From Burhinus oedicnemus (Eukaryota > Chordata > Aves > Charadriiformes > Burhinidae), in the NCBI GenBank assembly GCA_008921705.1, contig VFFE01008422.1, positions 3,332,920 through 3,396,919 on the forward strand: a stretch of 64,000 nt of DNA. Direction: 5' to 3'. This document shows positions 48,526-62,717 of the stretch, in pieces (positions within the stretch are counted from its first letter, which is position 1; each line of letters begins with the position of its first letter). The position numbers were made by a program, and so were the translations under genes. A model generated the notes under the pieces. The model searched no databases. It had not been told where the DNA came from and saw only the letters and a program-made list of their open reading frames with translations.

Positions 48526-51500
48526 GGCAAATAATCAAATAAGTTCTGTCCACTGGATTTAATACATTTTTCCTTCCACACAACTTCTACAAGGGAACAG
48601 AATTGTTTTTCCATGCATATAAAAGCATAAAAGAATTACTATAGGTGAGTATACCAACTTGGTTCTTTTTAAGTATGGATGTGAATAGGCAGATGACAAA
48701 TGATTGACAATGTTTTGAGAAGTACAGAGTGAGAAAGCTAATTAGGACAGGTCTAACTAAATGTAAACTAAGTGCCAGCAGCTCTCTCTTGAATCATATT
48801 GTGTGAACTGCTTTTTACAGACTCGATTGCCAGAAGAAGCTGGCTGTTCATACCACTAGTTAAGATGGCAAACTGCTGCATTCTAGGCTAATTTGAGCTA
48901 CTGAAAACAGTCATATAGAAGAGAATGTAATTATACAGGATCCTTACGCTTACAGAATTTTTGAAGAAAGTCACAAAGGAATTGATTTGCTTGCCTCTGT
49001 ACAGACTCAGTTGGCAAGCACCACAGCAGAAGTCCCCTGCAGCACTGAGTACCAATGTCTTTATTTATAAAAAAACTAGTGTTGTGCAAGACAGCTCATT
49101 AGAAAAATATAGTAGTCCTTTGCTTGTTAGGATAACTATTAAAATACTTTTTTCAAATCTAGGCCATATCATTGTATGGCAGTTCTGAACATACCTGGCT
49201 CTACTTTTGTATTGATGGTGTTGGTTGTAAGGACAAATCCTGAATGTCTGTAGTGACAAATTATATTTGCAGTATGCTGAAAAGGGGTTCTTGACTAGTT
49301 TTAGTTTCCTCTCATTCAGCATTTTCTTACACATTTGAAAGATTGTGAAGGATCTGAAACAGAGACAATTTTCTAGCCCGTGAGCAAACCTAAGTATGTT
49401 ACATTCTGTCTTTCTAGCATTTTGTAGGGAGTATATGGGCTCAGAATGAAAGTTTGCTGAATATGTATACTTTTTGAACTTGGAACTCCAAAGGTATCAT
49501 AATATTAAGATGGAGTGGACTGATCACTCGGAAAATAATGGGCCAGTGCAATAGACTTGCAAAGACACACAATAAAGGAAATGTTAACATCTGCCAGGAT
49601 GGGAAAACCACATGGAAAATACTGTTACAAAATTTTCTGTGCTATTAAGAGATAAAAGCTCTGTTCCCCAGTCCATCACAGAAAAAAGAGGCATTTGATG
49701 AACAAGTCTATTTCCAGTGCTTTCATGCAAGGCAGAAAATAAGAAGAAATAATGTTCACTTCTTGTAATTGCAAGAAATTAATCACATTGTCTGTTTAGT
49801 CCCAATGGATTTCTTTCTGTTGCTTTAAAGAAGACATACTATAAAGGAGTACAACAATTTAGAAATCTGGTGGAATGTACAGGAGAACTTTTTCTGGTTC
49901 ATGGGCTTGATTGAGACATTTGGGTACAACCCAGAACAGAAAACAATGAAAGCAAAAATTTTAGAGAGCATTGTGACATGGCAATTGTTTTAAGAATGTG
50001 CATGGAGCTGGTTGACGCTAGTACTGTGTGTTGCAATGCAGGAAAGAAAACCATGATCCCATCTCCTGCCAAAACTTGTTGACATCTGGTGCATCACTGT
50101 AAAAAATTTAGAGTAGTTTCTTTGTTCTTTGCTTGTGGATTTCTTTGGGCAAGCAAGGATCTCAATAGCATCCTTTTCCCACCTCATGAATCTGGCTGGA
50201 TATTACAAGAGAAGGAGACAGAGATTCCCTTGCTGTTAGCAGATAACAGCAACAGCTTCGTATGTCCCATGCATTGGCCACTGTGCAGTGCTCCAAGCCA
50301 GATATGGTCTCTGTGGGAAGGACTACAAGATCGCAGATGAAGAAGTGGAAGTAAAAAACTCAGCTGTGCAATGGGTGAGAAGGTTTAACAGAAGGAAAGA
50401 AGTATTTAAGACTAGGTTATTGCTGGCAGAAGTTAAAGACTGATACCTTAGTTCTACTGTACTATAGTACAAAATTAAATTTCCTTGGAAAAGCTGAAAA
50501 ACGCGGATGTTGGTTAGCTATAATATTTTACAAATGCGTATCAGATTCATCAGACTGTCTCATCTGAATGCTCACCCTCTTTACCCAAATTCTGACCTGT
50601 TAGAAAATTTTATTTAGAAAATATTTAAATTAAAAATTTGCTACCTTTGAGAAATTTACCTCACTTTTATTTTAAAATATGAAATACCCTCTTAACCTCT
50701 TAGATGAAATGAAGCATTTTGATTTGACCTGAACATGTTTAATTCAGTTTTAAAACAATGATTTCATCTGCCATTAAAACATACATAATTTACATTTGCA
50801 TATCAATATATAGTTTAATTTTAAAAAAAGCAGTGTATGTTTTTTTTTTAATGCGCCTTTGATAAACAGTAGGTAATCTCACACTTTGCCTGTAATAAGC
50901 CCATTCTATTCCTTTCAATTGAAATAAATATGAGACGCATTTTTACTGGAGAAACGTAAGAGCAGTGTAGGTGGTCAAGTCTGGACATCACTAGCTGTAT
51001 CGATTAACTACTGTGTGCTCATACATTGCCATGGTGTAAGCAGAAACCTTTAAGTGCATGAGATAGTACTTGAACTGAGATTTATGATATGACTTGCTAA
51101 GCATACAGGTAAATAAACATAATTTAATACATAATATTTTAACGATTGATTTCTTTACATCTCTTGAGATGGTGTTTTTGTTTCTAAGAATGCTAATCCT
51201 CTCCAAGGTGACTGCTTTAAACAAGGCATTTCCCTTGTTAAGAGTACTGCATTTCAGAATGGTGCTGTTGCACTTCTGCAACGACACATGGCATCTGATC
51301 TAATGCTCACATCTCATTGGGCTTGCTTTTGCCAGCAGAAACATTAGGGAATAATTAAGGAATAACTTTAGACTTCATGTGCAAACATTTTTAAAAGATC
51401 TCATGTAAGTTTAGTTAAAGTTCTCACTGTATGGGAATTGATGTATAGAACTTAATATATTTTATTTCTTTTTAACTTTTTATAGATTTTATCTATTTTG

Positions 51501-52215
51501 TATAGAATTGCCTCTCTAAACCTATTCAATTCCATTAATTTCCCCACATATAGTTTATGAAGTTTTTTTTTTACATATTCCATCTACACTTCTATGTGTT
51601 AAAGACAGCATCATGTGTAAACTTTTTTGTGTGTGAGAGTGTGAAACTAACTCTTTCTTGTCCCTTTAACAGAATAAATCCAGTGAACTTAAAATGCTCT
51701 GGGGGCTGTATTTAAGTCTGAAATGCTAAAGACAACAGAGGCTTTTACTTATTTGGAAATTTTATTCAGCTTTTGAAAATGCAGTTTTGAGCTGCTGTAA
51801 AGGTCCCTTAAACCATTTGCTCTAGAACCTGGGCATTTGTCATTGTCCTAAGGTACGTAAAGCAGTCTTGCAAAGGCTTATTAATCAGCATTTCTCTATA
51901 ACCTAGTGCTGAATGCTGACCCTGAGCTGTCAATAGGAGTTAGGACATATTATAGTACAAGCTATCCTTCTTTTAAAGCCACTTATTCTTGTTTCTGCCT
52001 GGATAAAGACGCATTAAAATGGGGTAAAATATGGATTATCTGACAGAAAGGCTGGAAAAGAATTAAAGACTGATATATACTTCCATATTTTAAAAATACA
52101 GTAGGTTTTTACTTGAGTAAGCTGGAAGTAAAGACTCTAAGAACAGAGCCCCACAAACACTACAAAGCACCCAAGTGTGTGCCAACAGTATCCAAACCAG
52201 GACACTGCAACGGTT

Positions 52216-52251
52216 AGGAAGAAGGAGGGAAAAAAAAAAAAAAAAAAGAGA
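52216..52251 (+). repeat. Homopurine tract with long A run
   Basis: Thirty-six consecutive purines including an A run of about 18, followed after one C by more purines. Probably a slippage-prone simple sequence. Confidence 0.7.
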
Positions 52252-54924
52252 CAGAGAAGAAAAAATTGAATTGGGTGAGAAGTTCTAGCATTCTAGCATT
52301 CCTTAGTTTAACCCTTGAGCTCAGTTTGCAGTTTCTGGGGGACCTGTCAGCCTTTGAATTCAAAGCCAAGGCTTGCAATCTAACTGCTGACCATTTCCTC
52401 TTCTCTTTCATGTTTGTGATTACAGGGACTCCAAAATAATGGAGTAAAGCAAACCCAATCTACTAAGTAGCCAGTTCTTCCCTTGGTGCTCTCTTTTAAT
52501 GGATCTGGATTATTAGCTGTTGATTTTTCCCCCTCTTGTCTTAAAATACACCCTTGAGCCATGCCAGTTATGCAAGTGTTAGAGCTGTTTGAATGCATTA
52601 GATTTTACAGTTACACAAGGGATGTGCTGCAAATTGTTAACTCTGAGACTACATTTGCAATGTTTCTTGAAAGACTTAATATGAATACTAGTGAACAGAC
52701 TGAAGTGATATATGCTATCGTCTGGAACCTGTTTCAGATACAATTATCTTCATATTTTACGTAATATGTTTAAAAGATAACATTATGTTTAAAAATTAAC
52801 ATTTTATTCAGTCTGTTTTTTTTGTTGATGTTATTAAAGTAATCTCAGCCTAAAAAATGTTAATGTGTATTTGAAAATTTATTTAGCATTTTAGGAAATG
52901 CTGATAATAGTTTCACATCTTTCTTAGTGGGATGCTTTTTTTATTGTTTAGCTTTTCAGATTAATCTTGCTGGTTTGGTAAGTAGAAATATGGTGCCACG
53001 TTTTGGAATTTTTCTCTCTCCAGTTTCCTGTGTGCAGTTACTGTAACTTCATCTGTACCGCAAAATTTAAATATTCAAATTGTGTGTAGTGATTATGGAA
53101 AATAGTGTCTTCTTGTCTGGGTCAGACCCGTCTTGTGAAAGAGATCAAAATCGGTAATCTTCTTTAGTTAGAATACTGATAACTGTATGCAAAAATATAT
53201 AGTAAATTATTATGTTATGAACCTATACAGCCTATGGCCATAAAAGCCTATAGTCTAGAACAGAGGCAAACAGCAAAGAGCAATGTAATAGATTCATGAA
53301 GTCAAGAGAGAAGAATTTGTGAAGGAGTGGGTTTGGAGTAGGTGGAAAACAGAAATTACTCACAAAATGTTGCAGGGCACACTAAGAGGGCATATTGTAG
53401 TTTGGGATCGTGACAGATCTGATTGCACCACAGAATGTAACAGCAATTAAGAAATATTGAAAAATTTAAGAGGTTTTTATTTTAAGAGACATTTATTATG
53501 GTATGTACATTATTTATGGATACTGATCAGAGGTGAGCAAACAAAAAATATACAGGAGATTAGATGCAGAATTTTCCACTTTGTATATGCCTTCACAAAA
53601 TAAATCATGACTTACTTACCCTTTAACTAGCATAGGTCTTGTTACATTTTCCCTTAAAGCTGTGCCAGACTGCCTGCCTTATCACTATATGATTGTGAAC
53701 TTATCCCATTGCCCGAGTCATTTATCTATTGATTTTAATTCCTCCGTGTTGAAACCTTTCTTCAAAAACCATAGCTTTGTGTACTGATGTTAAAAGCAAT
53801 GAGGAACAAACTCAGTTTATAACTCCATACTGGGTTAACCTTGATCCCAGACAGAAAGCATGAAGAGAGCTAGAAAACAGGATTTTTAATCTGGGGTAGA
53901 CTGTGTAAAGAGAAATAGAGAAAGGGGATATCAGCAAGATTATTGAAGAGAGAATTACCTGAGTAACCTGAAAATCACTTCAGTTTAATAAAGGAGGGAA
54001 TGGAAGCTGAATGTGGTATTTGTAGAAGCCAATGAAACAGAGGGAGTTTTGAGCCATCCGTGCAAATGATATGAGACGAAAGGGGGCAAATACAAACACA
54101 AAGCACTGCCTCCTAGAGCTAAGACTGAGTTGCAGTTTTTCTTAATTTGGTGCTCAAAGGTTTCTTTAAAGATGTTCAAATTCATATCAAATCACACCTT
54201 AGTCTTGGTCTCAATTTGAGTGTAAAGTCTTATTTGTAACTTTGAATACAAGGTATTCCGCAGTTTGTTTTACATTAGTTTTAGAACTATACATATAGTC
54301 CTAATATTCTCTGTTACTTCTGAAAATTTCAGCAGAGGCTGAACTTGTTTAATCCCTTTTTGAACTGGTGTGAAGGCTTTGAAGTTGTGACCTCTGGTTT
54401 GCTTATGTGCACACAGAGGGTTTGCCCGATACATGTTTTCGTCTCCTCTTTATGGTGCAAATGCTGTGAGCCGTATGTGTATGGGTGATAATGTGGGGCA
54501 TATAGCTTAATGTAAAAAGATCAGGACACTTACATTTTGGCAAGTCTGTCAAGAACTCTAAGAAGTTTAAGAGGCAACAATACCTGGTGTGACATTTCTA
54601 GTGGAGAAATGCCTGATAATGCCTAAAGGTGTTACCTCTGTCCACTGTCTTCATCCAGATGGATGAATTTTGATCTGAACACTTTACTTCACCTCTTCCA
54701 GATGCTGAATTTGACAGTATTTTACTTTTATTTATTCACTTTTTAGTATTGCTTTGCCGAGTGTCTTACAAAAAAGAATTACAAGTCAAGTGTCATTATT
54801 AATGCTTTCCAAGTCAGAAAAAAAAAATAATTGTGTGAAGTTACTTGTATCCATCATCTGACCTTAAACATAGATTAAAGTAAGACTTCCCTTGACTGGT
54901 GAGTAAGCCTTGACAAGTTCTGGA

Positions 54925-54950
54925 GTCACGATGTTTGTGTCACGATGTTT
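54925..54950 (+). repeat. 14-bp tandem duplication
   Basis: GTCACGATGTTT occurs at 54925-54936 and again at 54939-54950, separated by GT. This is a local tandem copy of a 14-bp unit. Confidence 0.8.
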
Positions 54951-57900
54951 CCCTTCCTTATAGTAACACTACTATATTATTATAGTGATAATGCTTATTT
55001 TTGTATTTATCAGTGAAGCTGATAAACATTGAACAGGCAAAGGCAGATATTTGTTTCCTTGGCAAATTCATACCACATCCTGTCTTAGCTAATCATTCTT
55101 CCACAGTATATTTCCCAAATCAGTTAACTGCTATAACATTGAAATTTGAGAATACCTTGACAAATGTATGTCCATATCATGGGTAAGAATAAAACCTCTT
55201 GGAAGAAAGGAAAATTGTTTTCCTGTAAAATTGTTGCACTTCTAATTAAAAAAGTAACTGCCTTTTAAAAATAGCTAGTATGAAACAGGGCAAGGAGAAT
55301 CTGATAGGTTACTGAAAAGAAAGGTTAGGAACAGAAAATATCTGAGAAGTAGTGTAGGGAGGTGTTCATATGTAGGAGGTACTTGGTGGTGGAGTTATTT
55401 TGAGTCAACTGTAATTTTAGTTTGTGGATTAGTCGCATTGCCAGAATCCTTAATAATTGCAAAACTCACAGTTCTCTATGTGATTTTAAGCAGCAGGCCC
55501 AGGTTCTGCTATGATTTTTTAAAAATCAAATGGTAAAATATGGCATTTATTCATGGGATAACTTTTAAAAACCTTATTTTTCCATTGGCAATTACATATG
55601 TGGAAAGTCATCTCATTCTGCACAAGGAAACAAGTCTTCTTTTGTTTTGCAGTCATGGACAATCTGCATGTCTGCAAACTCATAGTAAAATACCAGACCT
55701 TTCAATTCTGAAGGAGTATAACGCACTTTGTATAAGAAAAATAAGTTATTTTCAATCTCAAAACATCTCCAGGATAACTCCCCCCTCTACTTGCCTAAAA
55801 CATTACCCTGAATCTAATTGTCACTGTACATCTTTTCAAAGGAATTAGCATATTTTTTTTGTACCTGTGAGCCTCTCTGTGAAAAGCTGCTTGTGATCTT
55901 TTGCCCTGCATGTAGGCTTTGAAAACTGTTGATGGAGGATATATTAAAGGCTTTTGGAGACAGTAAAACAGTACTCCTGTGTTCACAGATCATTAATTCA
56001 TTCTAAAAGGCTTGTTTCAATTCTGGTCTGTTCATTACATTTAGTGACATAAATCTGCAGCTCCTTAACTTTCTCACGTTCAAGAAGCACTTACAAAGTG
56101 TATTCTGTGTTCCATTGCTGTTAGTAATAGTTCATACCATTGTCTTGTTTTGCATATAACCACATTATAAGACAAGGTACATTTAAAAGGTGTTCGTATA
56201 TTGGGAGAGAATGCAGTGCTTATAATCATCATACATTTAAGGAAAAGTCTGCAGCTTCCATATTTTACCAAAAATGTTTCTAGTATGGCATAGCAGAATC
56301 ATAAATATGCATTAAACCTCACATCAAGCTGGATATAAATTATGCCTATTCAGCAGAAAATTAAGATTTGGCCAATTTGTCCCTTGTACACAGCTCCACT
56401 AACTAGGTGATTCTGGTCTTCTCTTTCCCTGTTTCAAATTAAAATGTTTTGGTGTCAAAAGGGCACTATTAAGAGACAACTACAATCTCATTAATTATGG
56501 ATGCTGTGTTAGGACTCACGTTATGCACCTGTTACAGCTCAAAGAAAAGTGCAGCATAAACATTTGTTTGATTTCATTCTTGTACAAATAAGAAAATCTA
56601 TTCCCCAGACTCCTACATTACTATATGCGATGTTGCCACAGTCATTTAGAGACCCTTAGGACATGCAGGAAAACTGCGGGATGAGGTTAAAGATAGTGGA
56701 CTTTAAAATTCAGGCTACCTTTTGCCTGTGAGCACCAGAGAGCCACACAGACTGGCTTAATAAAGTAGAGAAAGTTAATTCTAAAATATTCTACTGGGTT
56801 TTTTTTGGCGGTTTGCTTTTTTTTTAGGAGCGTTTTATAGAAAAACATTCTGGAAAGGATCAGCCTTCCTGTGATGTTCAGGATGGTTAGTGGCACTGTC
56901 TCTGGATCCCAGTGCCTGTGTGTATGTGTGAAACGTACAGCTGTATGTTTGAATTCCCAGCAGGAAGTTGCATTTTCTCATGGAAACATGATCAGATGTT
57001 CAAGATCCGTGAGCTACTTACGCTTGGTAGTAGGTTTTTTTTGCTTTCTTTTATTAATGTCTTACACTCCTAGAGGAATCACTATTGTGACACTTGGTGC
57101 AAGTTACATTATTGGAGCAAACCTTCAGCTGGAAATGCGTTCAGAGATGGTTTTCAACTCTTGAGTATGAGCTGCATGAACAAAAAATTTCTTGAAAGGG
57201 GAGGCTACATTACAAAACAAAATAGATAAAAAGTGCTGTTCATATGAAATAGGGGTAATTTCAAAGGAATTCTTCTGTATCTTTGAACATCAGCCCCCAA
57301 AGTCTGTCTTTGTAACTTCTGTACTGACTTACAATGAGGACAATACATGACTTCACTCTGTGAGAGAAAGATAATCATTCCTCAGACCTCATTATGCCTG
57401 TGGGAGAATCATAATAATGTTTAGCATTTGCATGCACGTTCAAAGCGCAAGCTAACCTTGGAACGCTGCTATATACCACTTCTGTGTCAATATTGTTGGC
57501 CTATTTGCTTGATGATGAAGCTACAGTACATTCATGTTGCAGTGACTGCAAGTCCTCCCAGACGACTCTGAACTAGTTTGGGTACTATTAAATGCAGTGT
57601 TTCCCTGCAGCTCTGGGCAACCTCAGAGCCAGGATTTTTACCAATGTTTTCGGGCAGATTTTTGCATTCTGTGCTGAACGCTGTGCTGTGATATCCACAG
57701 CTAGGAGAGGTACATCTGCATGAACTGGAGATATTACGTTGTAGGCATGCCCTAAAACATGATGCAGAAGAGCCTTGGCCAAGTGAAACCTAAAGCTGCA
57801 GGCTGTATCAGATCTTGGATACATGAACAGAATATATCATCTTCCCAATTCAGCAAATAATTGATAAGCAAATACTGGTACACACTCTTTGAACTGAGAT

Positions 57901-60900
57901 AGCTGTCCCCATTTGAGAATTTATCCCTTTCTAATTTAGAATAGTTTTATCCTGGAAGGAACTACCAATTCACTTAGTCTTGAGCTCCCAATGTAGTACT
58001 TTTTAATTCAGTATCAGTGCCTTCCAGGGTAGGCTGCTTTATCTTCTGTTCCTAGTAATTTATCTTAGTCAGCACAGAGACTGTTAGAGTTAGTAAGGAA
58101 ACCGAAGACCTGTAGTTCTGCTGCCTTCTTATCTGCTGTTCAACTTCTTTACCTCTCAGAAGTATGAACATTTCCTATGGTCCTATGGTCAGAGGTTGAT
58201 AGGGTATTTTTCTGTTTAGCAAGAGATATGCTATGAGAAGGTACCTTGTGGCTTGCTTTTTCTTCAGCCCTACCATATACACATTTTCAAACTGCAGGCA
58301 TAATGCAATCAAAAACAGTTAAGCTCTCTTCTTAGATATGCGTATCAGTACAGTCCCAAAAAACTTAAATACAGAAATAAACTGACTTGCTCTTTTCATT
58401 TCCAATAAGAGTTTGCTAGCTCATTTGCTCCCACATGCATATCCCTCCCCGGTTGTAAAAGTATGTTTTGTTTAAAAGCCATTATAGCTGATTTTCCACT
58501 GAGACCAAGAGACAAACATAATTACATTCCAAACATTCTTTGTTGTTCAGGCACTTTCTGGAAACATCTAAAAAGTTTACATTCTCAAAGGACATAGGGA
58601 ATAAAGGGGAACCGTACATTGAATGTATTTGGCATCACAGTCCTGAAATTGTTTTTTAAATGTTACTTGGACAAGCATACCAGAAAGAATATGTTGCCAG
58701 ACTGTTGATGAAATTTTTATGATGTCTAAGTACCAAAAATTGTTTAACCCATTACAAGACTAAAAGCTTCAGATTGTGCCATGGAGAACTTGCTGCAGTT
58801 TCTTCCATAACGTGCTGAAACTCAGTATTTCCTACCTTTTTGATTGCATGCTCCATCTTATCTTTAGTCTCTTGATGGATAGTATGAGACATCTTGAGTA
58901 GTAAAGATTATTAGCTGCAACAGGTTGTCATTTTAGCTCTACAACTTTTCAGTGAAATTTTCAGCGCATAATCCAAGATGGTGACAGCTGTGCTTCTAGT
59001 CTAAATGACAGATGTGCAAAAGTTTGATTCCCCGGAAATGTGAAGATGACTTGGTGTTTGGGATGGCTTTAACTCTTTGCATATTTACATGTCCTGACAT
59101 TGAAAATCATACTTACTTGATTATTACAGTTTATGTAAGCATGCAAGAAGGACTGCGTAGTAGGAAGTATGGCCTGATGGAAAGGCGGGGAAGAAGATTT
59201 AGTATCAGAATTGTGAAAAGTATAAGAATTAGATGAGTAAGGCAGACAGGAAGAATATTCTGTACCAGAAGGCTCATTAACCTGGAGTATGCAGTGAAGA
59301 GAAATAGGAAGTAGTTTGTTTCACTGTCTGGTCAGACAAATGCAACAGACCGTGATTGTAACTTGGAGGATACGAGAAAGCAGTAAGTGAGGTCAACGCT
59401 GAATAATGGCAATGGTAATAACATTAAATGTCAATGAACTGTGACAAAGATTTATTTTTAATAAACTAGAAATGCATGAAACCTGCATTGCCCCCTTCTA
59501 TGTAATGCCGCAAATATTCCTGATACCATGGTGTTAATTGCCTATGACTTTTAGGTTAGTACAGTGAAAATTATTGTTGAAGAAGAGCAGGTTTTGAACT
59601 TAGGATCTAAATAATACAGTGTCTTCAAAACTAGCTATGAAGCCAGACAAGAGGACCTATTTCTAACTCCAATAGGAGTGTGGCATGTTCTTAGAGCTGG
59701 TCTAAAGCTGGCATGTGCTGATATCACATTATATGTTCTTAGATGTATTTTTGTATCATATGGACAGTTGACTACTAATACTGCCATAGGAGAATATGAC
59801 ATGCAGAATGAGCCAGAGTTTTGCCCTAGATATTACATGCATATATTACAAAACAACATGAATCTGTTACACATTTTTTTTAATCTAAACACTCTCTTTT
59901 AATTTAATTTAAGTACTTTTCATACTTATTAACTTCATTTAGTTTTCATTTAATATTTCTGAGTGAAATATGGATACTAATCCATTTATTAACATGTATG
60001 CAGATCATTCTGTTCCTGAGTTACAAGAGTTAGCGTTGTGTGAGCAGTAGATCAGCAAGTATTTCAGTATTGACAGGAGGATCCAGAGGATTTGTACAAG
60101 TTCATTCTTCCACCTAGACAACTAGGATATGGCTGTAAAGCTAGTTCACCCTTGTCTAGGAATAATTTCCTCAAAACACAGCACATTAGCTGTTTGATAT
60201 AGCTGTGAATTTTTTTCTGCCATTACACTACTCTTCAGAGCTGGCTTCCATTTGGGCTCGATCCCCAGATTAGATCTGGGATATGGCACGTTTCCTCTTT
60301 TCTTTTTCTGGCAGCAGTAGACATTAAACAAAAAATTAGATAATTACTTCAAATATCAGTTATGAATCTTCAAGAAAAAAGATGTCTAAAAGCATAAAAC
60401 TTCCCACCTACAAATAGGAAACAATCTTGTCATAAGTAACACAAAGAAATATGAAGGAATGAAAGCTTGGAAGTATATAGGGAAATTAAAAAAAAAAGAT
60501 TTGAACTAAAATTATGTTAAACTTTAACTTTCTCCATAAATTTTGTAAAAGTATAGTTTCTGTGGGGCAGGGGGAAACGCATGCAGAGTATTTAGAGGGG
60601 AAAACTTACAATCAAGAAAAAAAAGATCACTCTTTATTTTCCTGTCTTGTAGTTGGACATTTTAGTTCTTTACATTGAGGGGAAAAAAAATCAAAATTTA
60701 TTGTTTCAAAAAGCCTCCTAAGTTTACATTTCTTAAGTATCTGAAATTACATTAACTTTGATATGTGGCCATTATAAGGCATGCTGGAGGGGATAAAACC
60801 CTAGCTACTGAAAAATAATCCTTACAGTTTACACAGCAGCTGTCACTTCACATGATACACAGCCCACGCTTTCACAGCACAATGACATGCAATAATAACC

Positions 60901-61083
60901 ATGTAAACTAGTAAATCCTACAAGCATCTTGACATAAACTTCACAGATTGCAGTTGCTGAAGAGGAGATAAAGTCCAACTTGACCTTTCAATGACATATA
61001 CAATACTGTGCTTGAATCTTTCCAAACACTGGAGTCTTTAACTGTAGAATACGATTTAGCAAGCTTGAAGGGAACAGTTTAAA

Positions 61084-61102
61084 TATGTATATATGTATAT
61101 AT
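61084..61102 (+). repeat. TATG/TATA simple repeat
   Basis: A short ATATGTATATATGTATATAT-type stretch. Confidence 0.6.
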
Positions 61103-62097
61103 AAAGACAACCAGAGCTTTTTCAAACGTGTATCTTAAGCTTTTACCATTTATGGAGGAATTTGCATTCTTATTACTTCTGAATACAAACTGGAAAAGCA
61201 GCAGATTGAAAACTATTATGATACTAAAATAATTAGTCATAGAAAGGCATGAACAAGACTAACTACTTACAATAGAAATAGAGACAACATTAAAAAGAAG
61301 CCATTAATTTTTAATAAAACTGTTAAAGGAACTACAGCTCCTCATACACCTATCTGTAATAATCAGTACGTCTCCTATATGCAATAATGAAAAGGTTGTA
61401 TGTTACAAAGGTGGAGCACAGAAATAATTCAAAGTTGGCTGTCAAAATAAAGAAAAAACAATTGCACACGTGAGCCATGGAAGATTTTTAACCTTTGGAC
61501 AAGTACTAGGGTAGAAGTGCATGGATTCTTTACTTAATTACTTCTAAGAGCTATAAATTGCATACCAATAAATGGTAATATGATACAGCCCTTTTATACC
61601 AATTATTGATATAAAATACATTGAGTTCCAATCCAGGAATACAGATTGCTTTCTTGCAGTACTCATCTTGGAATGGTAGTAGATTTGATCACCAAGGAAA
61701 CAAGCAAATAAAAATCATATGTAAAAGAGTTTAATTGGGAGAATAGAGCTCTTCCACTGTAGTTAAGCTTGACCACAAGGGGTGATAAAAATGCTTTACA
61801 AGTTGTAATTACATCTCATAGAAGGAAAAGGAGCAGATATTAAAAAAAATCAACGAAATAAAGACCATAAAAAAGCATAGAGAGAGGTAACTCATACAGA
61901 TTCTGATAGTGGGATGCAACCTAAAAACAGAGTTAAGTGACTGGAATTTGCCAGTTTAAAAAAAAAAAAAGGAAGCTATAAAACTGAAAATAAATGACGT
62001 ACTGCAAAAATTAGTTCAAAGTTAAGAGCAAAAAGAGATGACTTAGAGGAGAGGAGAAAAAAAGATAAATTGGGAAAAAAAACAACCAACAAAAAAG

Positions 62098-62136
62098 GCA
62101 AGGCTTTCTATTTGCAAGGCTTTCTATTTACAAGGC
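62098..62136 (+). repeat. 16-bp tandem repeat, about 2.4 copies
   Basis: GCAAGGCTTTCTATTT occurs at 62098-62113 and 62114-62129 with perfect identity, followed by a partial third unit (ACAAGGC). Confidence 0.85.
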
Positions 62137-62717
62137 ATCTGTTTCTCTCTCCCTTAAATATTATCTTTTTACCATCTCTTTTTTCTTTTTTATCAGCTTG
62201 AATAACTGACTTTACCAAATTTCCATCCCCCATAAATGTTTCAAAGCACTGTCAGTTAGATTTCATTCAAACATAAATCAGGACAGAATCCTTCCATCTC
62301 TCTTTAACAAGAACTGAGGGAAGCACAAAGCCCAGATATTTCATCATTCTCCATAGGCCTTGTTTAGTCCCCCACCAACATAAGGCTGACCTTGTCTTTA
62401 CTGTTAAAATGCCCTGAGGCTTGTACCTTACAGGACAAATGTGCAAGAATCACCCAGTTAGAATTAGCTCCAAAAAGAAAAATGAGCTCTGAGTGTTGTA
62501 TTTTCATGTTTAAATTGTATCTTAAGTCCAAAACAAAGAACTTGGAAATCTTCATCCAGCTGTTGAATTCCAGGGTCATTAAATCCATATTTGACCTTAA
62601 ACTGGAGCCACACAGATTTCTGCTTCATGACATGCCTGGCATTGCTATACTCTTGTCTGTACAGAGAGAAACAGCATCCAGCCTAAGCACCCTCAAGTGA
62701 GCTCAGCCTGGTACTGG

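Larger units (their letters stand above)
46840..48527 (-). mobile_element. CR1 LINE, 5'-truncated with two internal deletions
   Basis: This is the least decayed CR1 in the window. Its 3' end is at the left (TCATAGAATCATAGAATTG, the reverse complement of the CR1 tail). Its 5' truncation falls near 48527, inside the endonuclease (LDLLLTNREDLVGDVMVGG begins here). About 563 bp present in the 33-kb sister copy is missing between the codons QVLH and WNR, at about 47017-47020. A second loss, of about 16 codons by family comparison, lies near 47621-47624 between the endonuclease-linker frame and the RT frame. It shares the [14 protein letters not shown] and [15 protein letters not shown] patterns with the 33-kb copy. 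It cannot move on its own. Confidence 0.95.
48528..62717. other. AT-rich non-coding DNA
   Basis: No gene, RNA gene or transposon family was recognised in these 14 kb. It holds a homopurine tract at 52216-52251, a 14-bp tandem duplication at 54925-54950, a TATG/TATA simple repeat at about 61084-61102 and a 16-bp tandem repeat at 62098-62136. Open frames are short and on both strands, as expected by chance. Confidence 0.55.
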
